A stretch of 6,290 nucleotides of DNA from contig CAMPHP010000203.1 in assembly GCA_946885925.1 (NCBI GenBank), positions 1 to 6,290 on the forward strand. Reading direction: 5' to 3'. Positions within the stretch are counted from its first letter, which is position 1; each line of letters begins with the position of its first letter. The notes beneath the pieces are model-generated. The model saw nothing but the letters and a program-made list of their open reading frames with translations, was not told where the DNA came from and ran no database searches. Origin of the DNA: an uncultured Litorilinea sp. Its GTDB lineage: Bacteria; Chloroflexota; Anaerolineae; Caldilineales; Caldilineaceae. Positions 6,281-6,290 of this stretch are shown here, piece by piece. A program made the position numbers and the translations under genes.

Positions 6281-6290
6281 CCCCCTAAAG

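Noticed and set aside
1..6290. CRISPR array, tRNA or rRNA genes, insertion sequence or transposase
   Set aside because: No regularly spaced repeats, tRNA-like cloverleaf, rRNA segments or transposase frames were recognised on either strand.

Overview
The window carries an ordinary but unusually legible branched-chain amino acid cluster, all on the + strand: ilvB, ilvN, ilvC, leuA. Gene order, protein style and a GTAGGGGC...GCCCCTAC type intergenic palindrome suggest a Chloroflexota bacterium (perhaps class Chloroflexia) of moderate GC content. That placement is inference from memory of the families, not a search.

Positions 1-362 are a regulatory leader. A 38-codon ORF (156-272) encodes a peptide in which 19 of 38 residues are Ile, Val or Leu, including a Val-Val-Val-Leu run. 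A near-perfect intrinsic terminator follows (10-bp stem, 4-nt loop, T5; 307-335), and the ilvB ribosome binding site comes immediately after it. The end of the leader ORF (252-264) can pair with the 5' arm and loop of the terminator (311-322). An upstream segment (181-188) can pair with 248-255. Together these make the 1:2, 2:3 and 3:4 segments of a classical ribosome-mediated transcription attenuator sensing Val/Leu/Ile supply. This is the most interesting part of the window.

From 363 to 2793 lie the large (IlvB, 596 aa) and small (IlvN, about 190 aa, with ACT domain) subunits of acetolactate synthase. A 312-base gap (2794-3105) follows. It holds a TATAAT box inside an inverted repeat, flanked by 9-bp direct repeats and followed by a second perfect palindrome, so ilvC probably has its own regulated promoter. 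ilvC (3106-4110) encodes a 334-aa class I ketol-acid reductoisomerase. The next gap (4111-4389) contains a 58-bp REP-like palindrome and a small ORF (4230-4361) with a strong Shine-Dalgarno sequence ending 28 bases before leuA. leuA (4390-6180) encodes a 596-aa 2-isopropylmalate synthase with an acidic N-terminal extension. A strong intrinsic terminator (6248-6280) closes the window.

IlvBN condenses pyruvate to acetolactate (or pyruvate plus 2-oxobutyrate to acetohydroxybutyrate). IlvC isomerises and reduces the product. After the missing IlvD step, 2-oxoisovalerate is either transaminated to valine or taken by LeuA into the leucine branch. ilvD, ilvE and leuBCD are not in this window.
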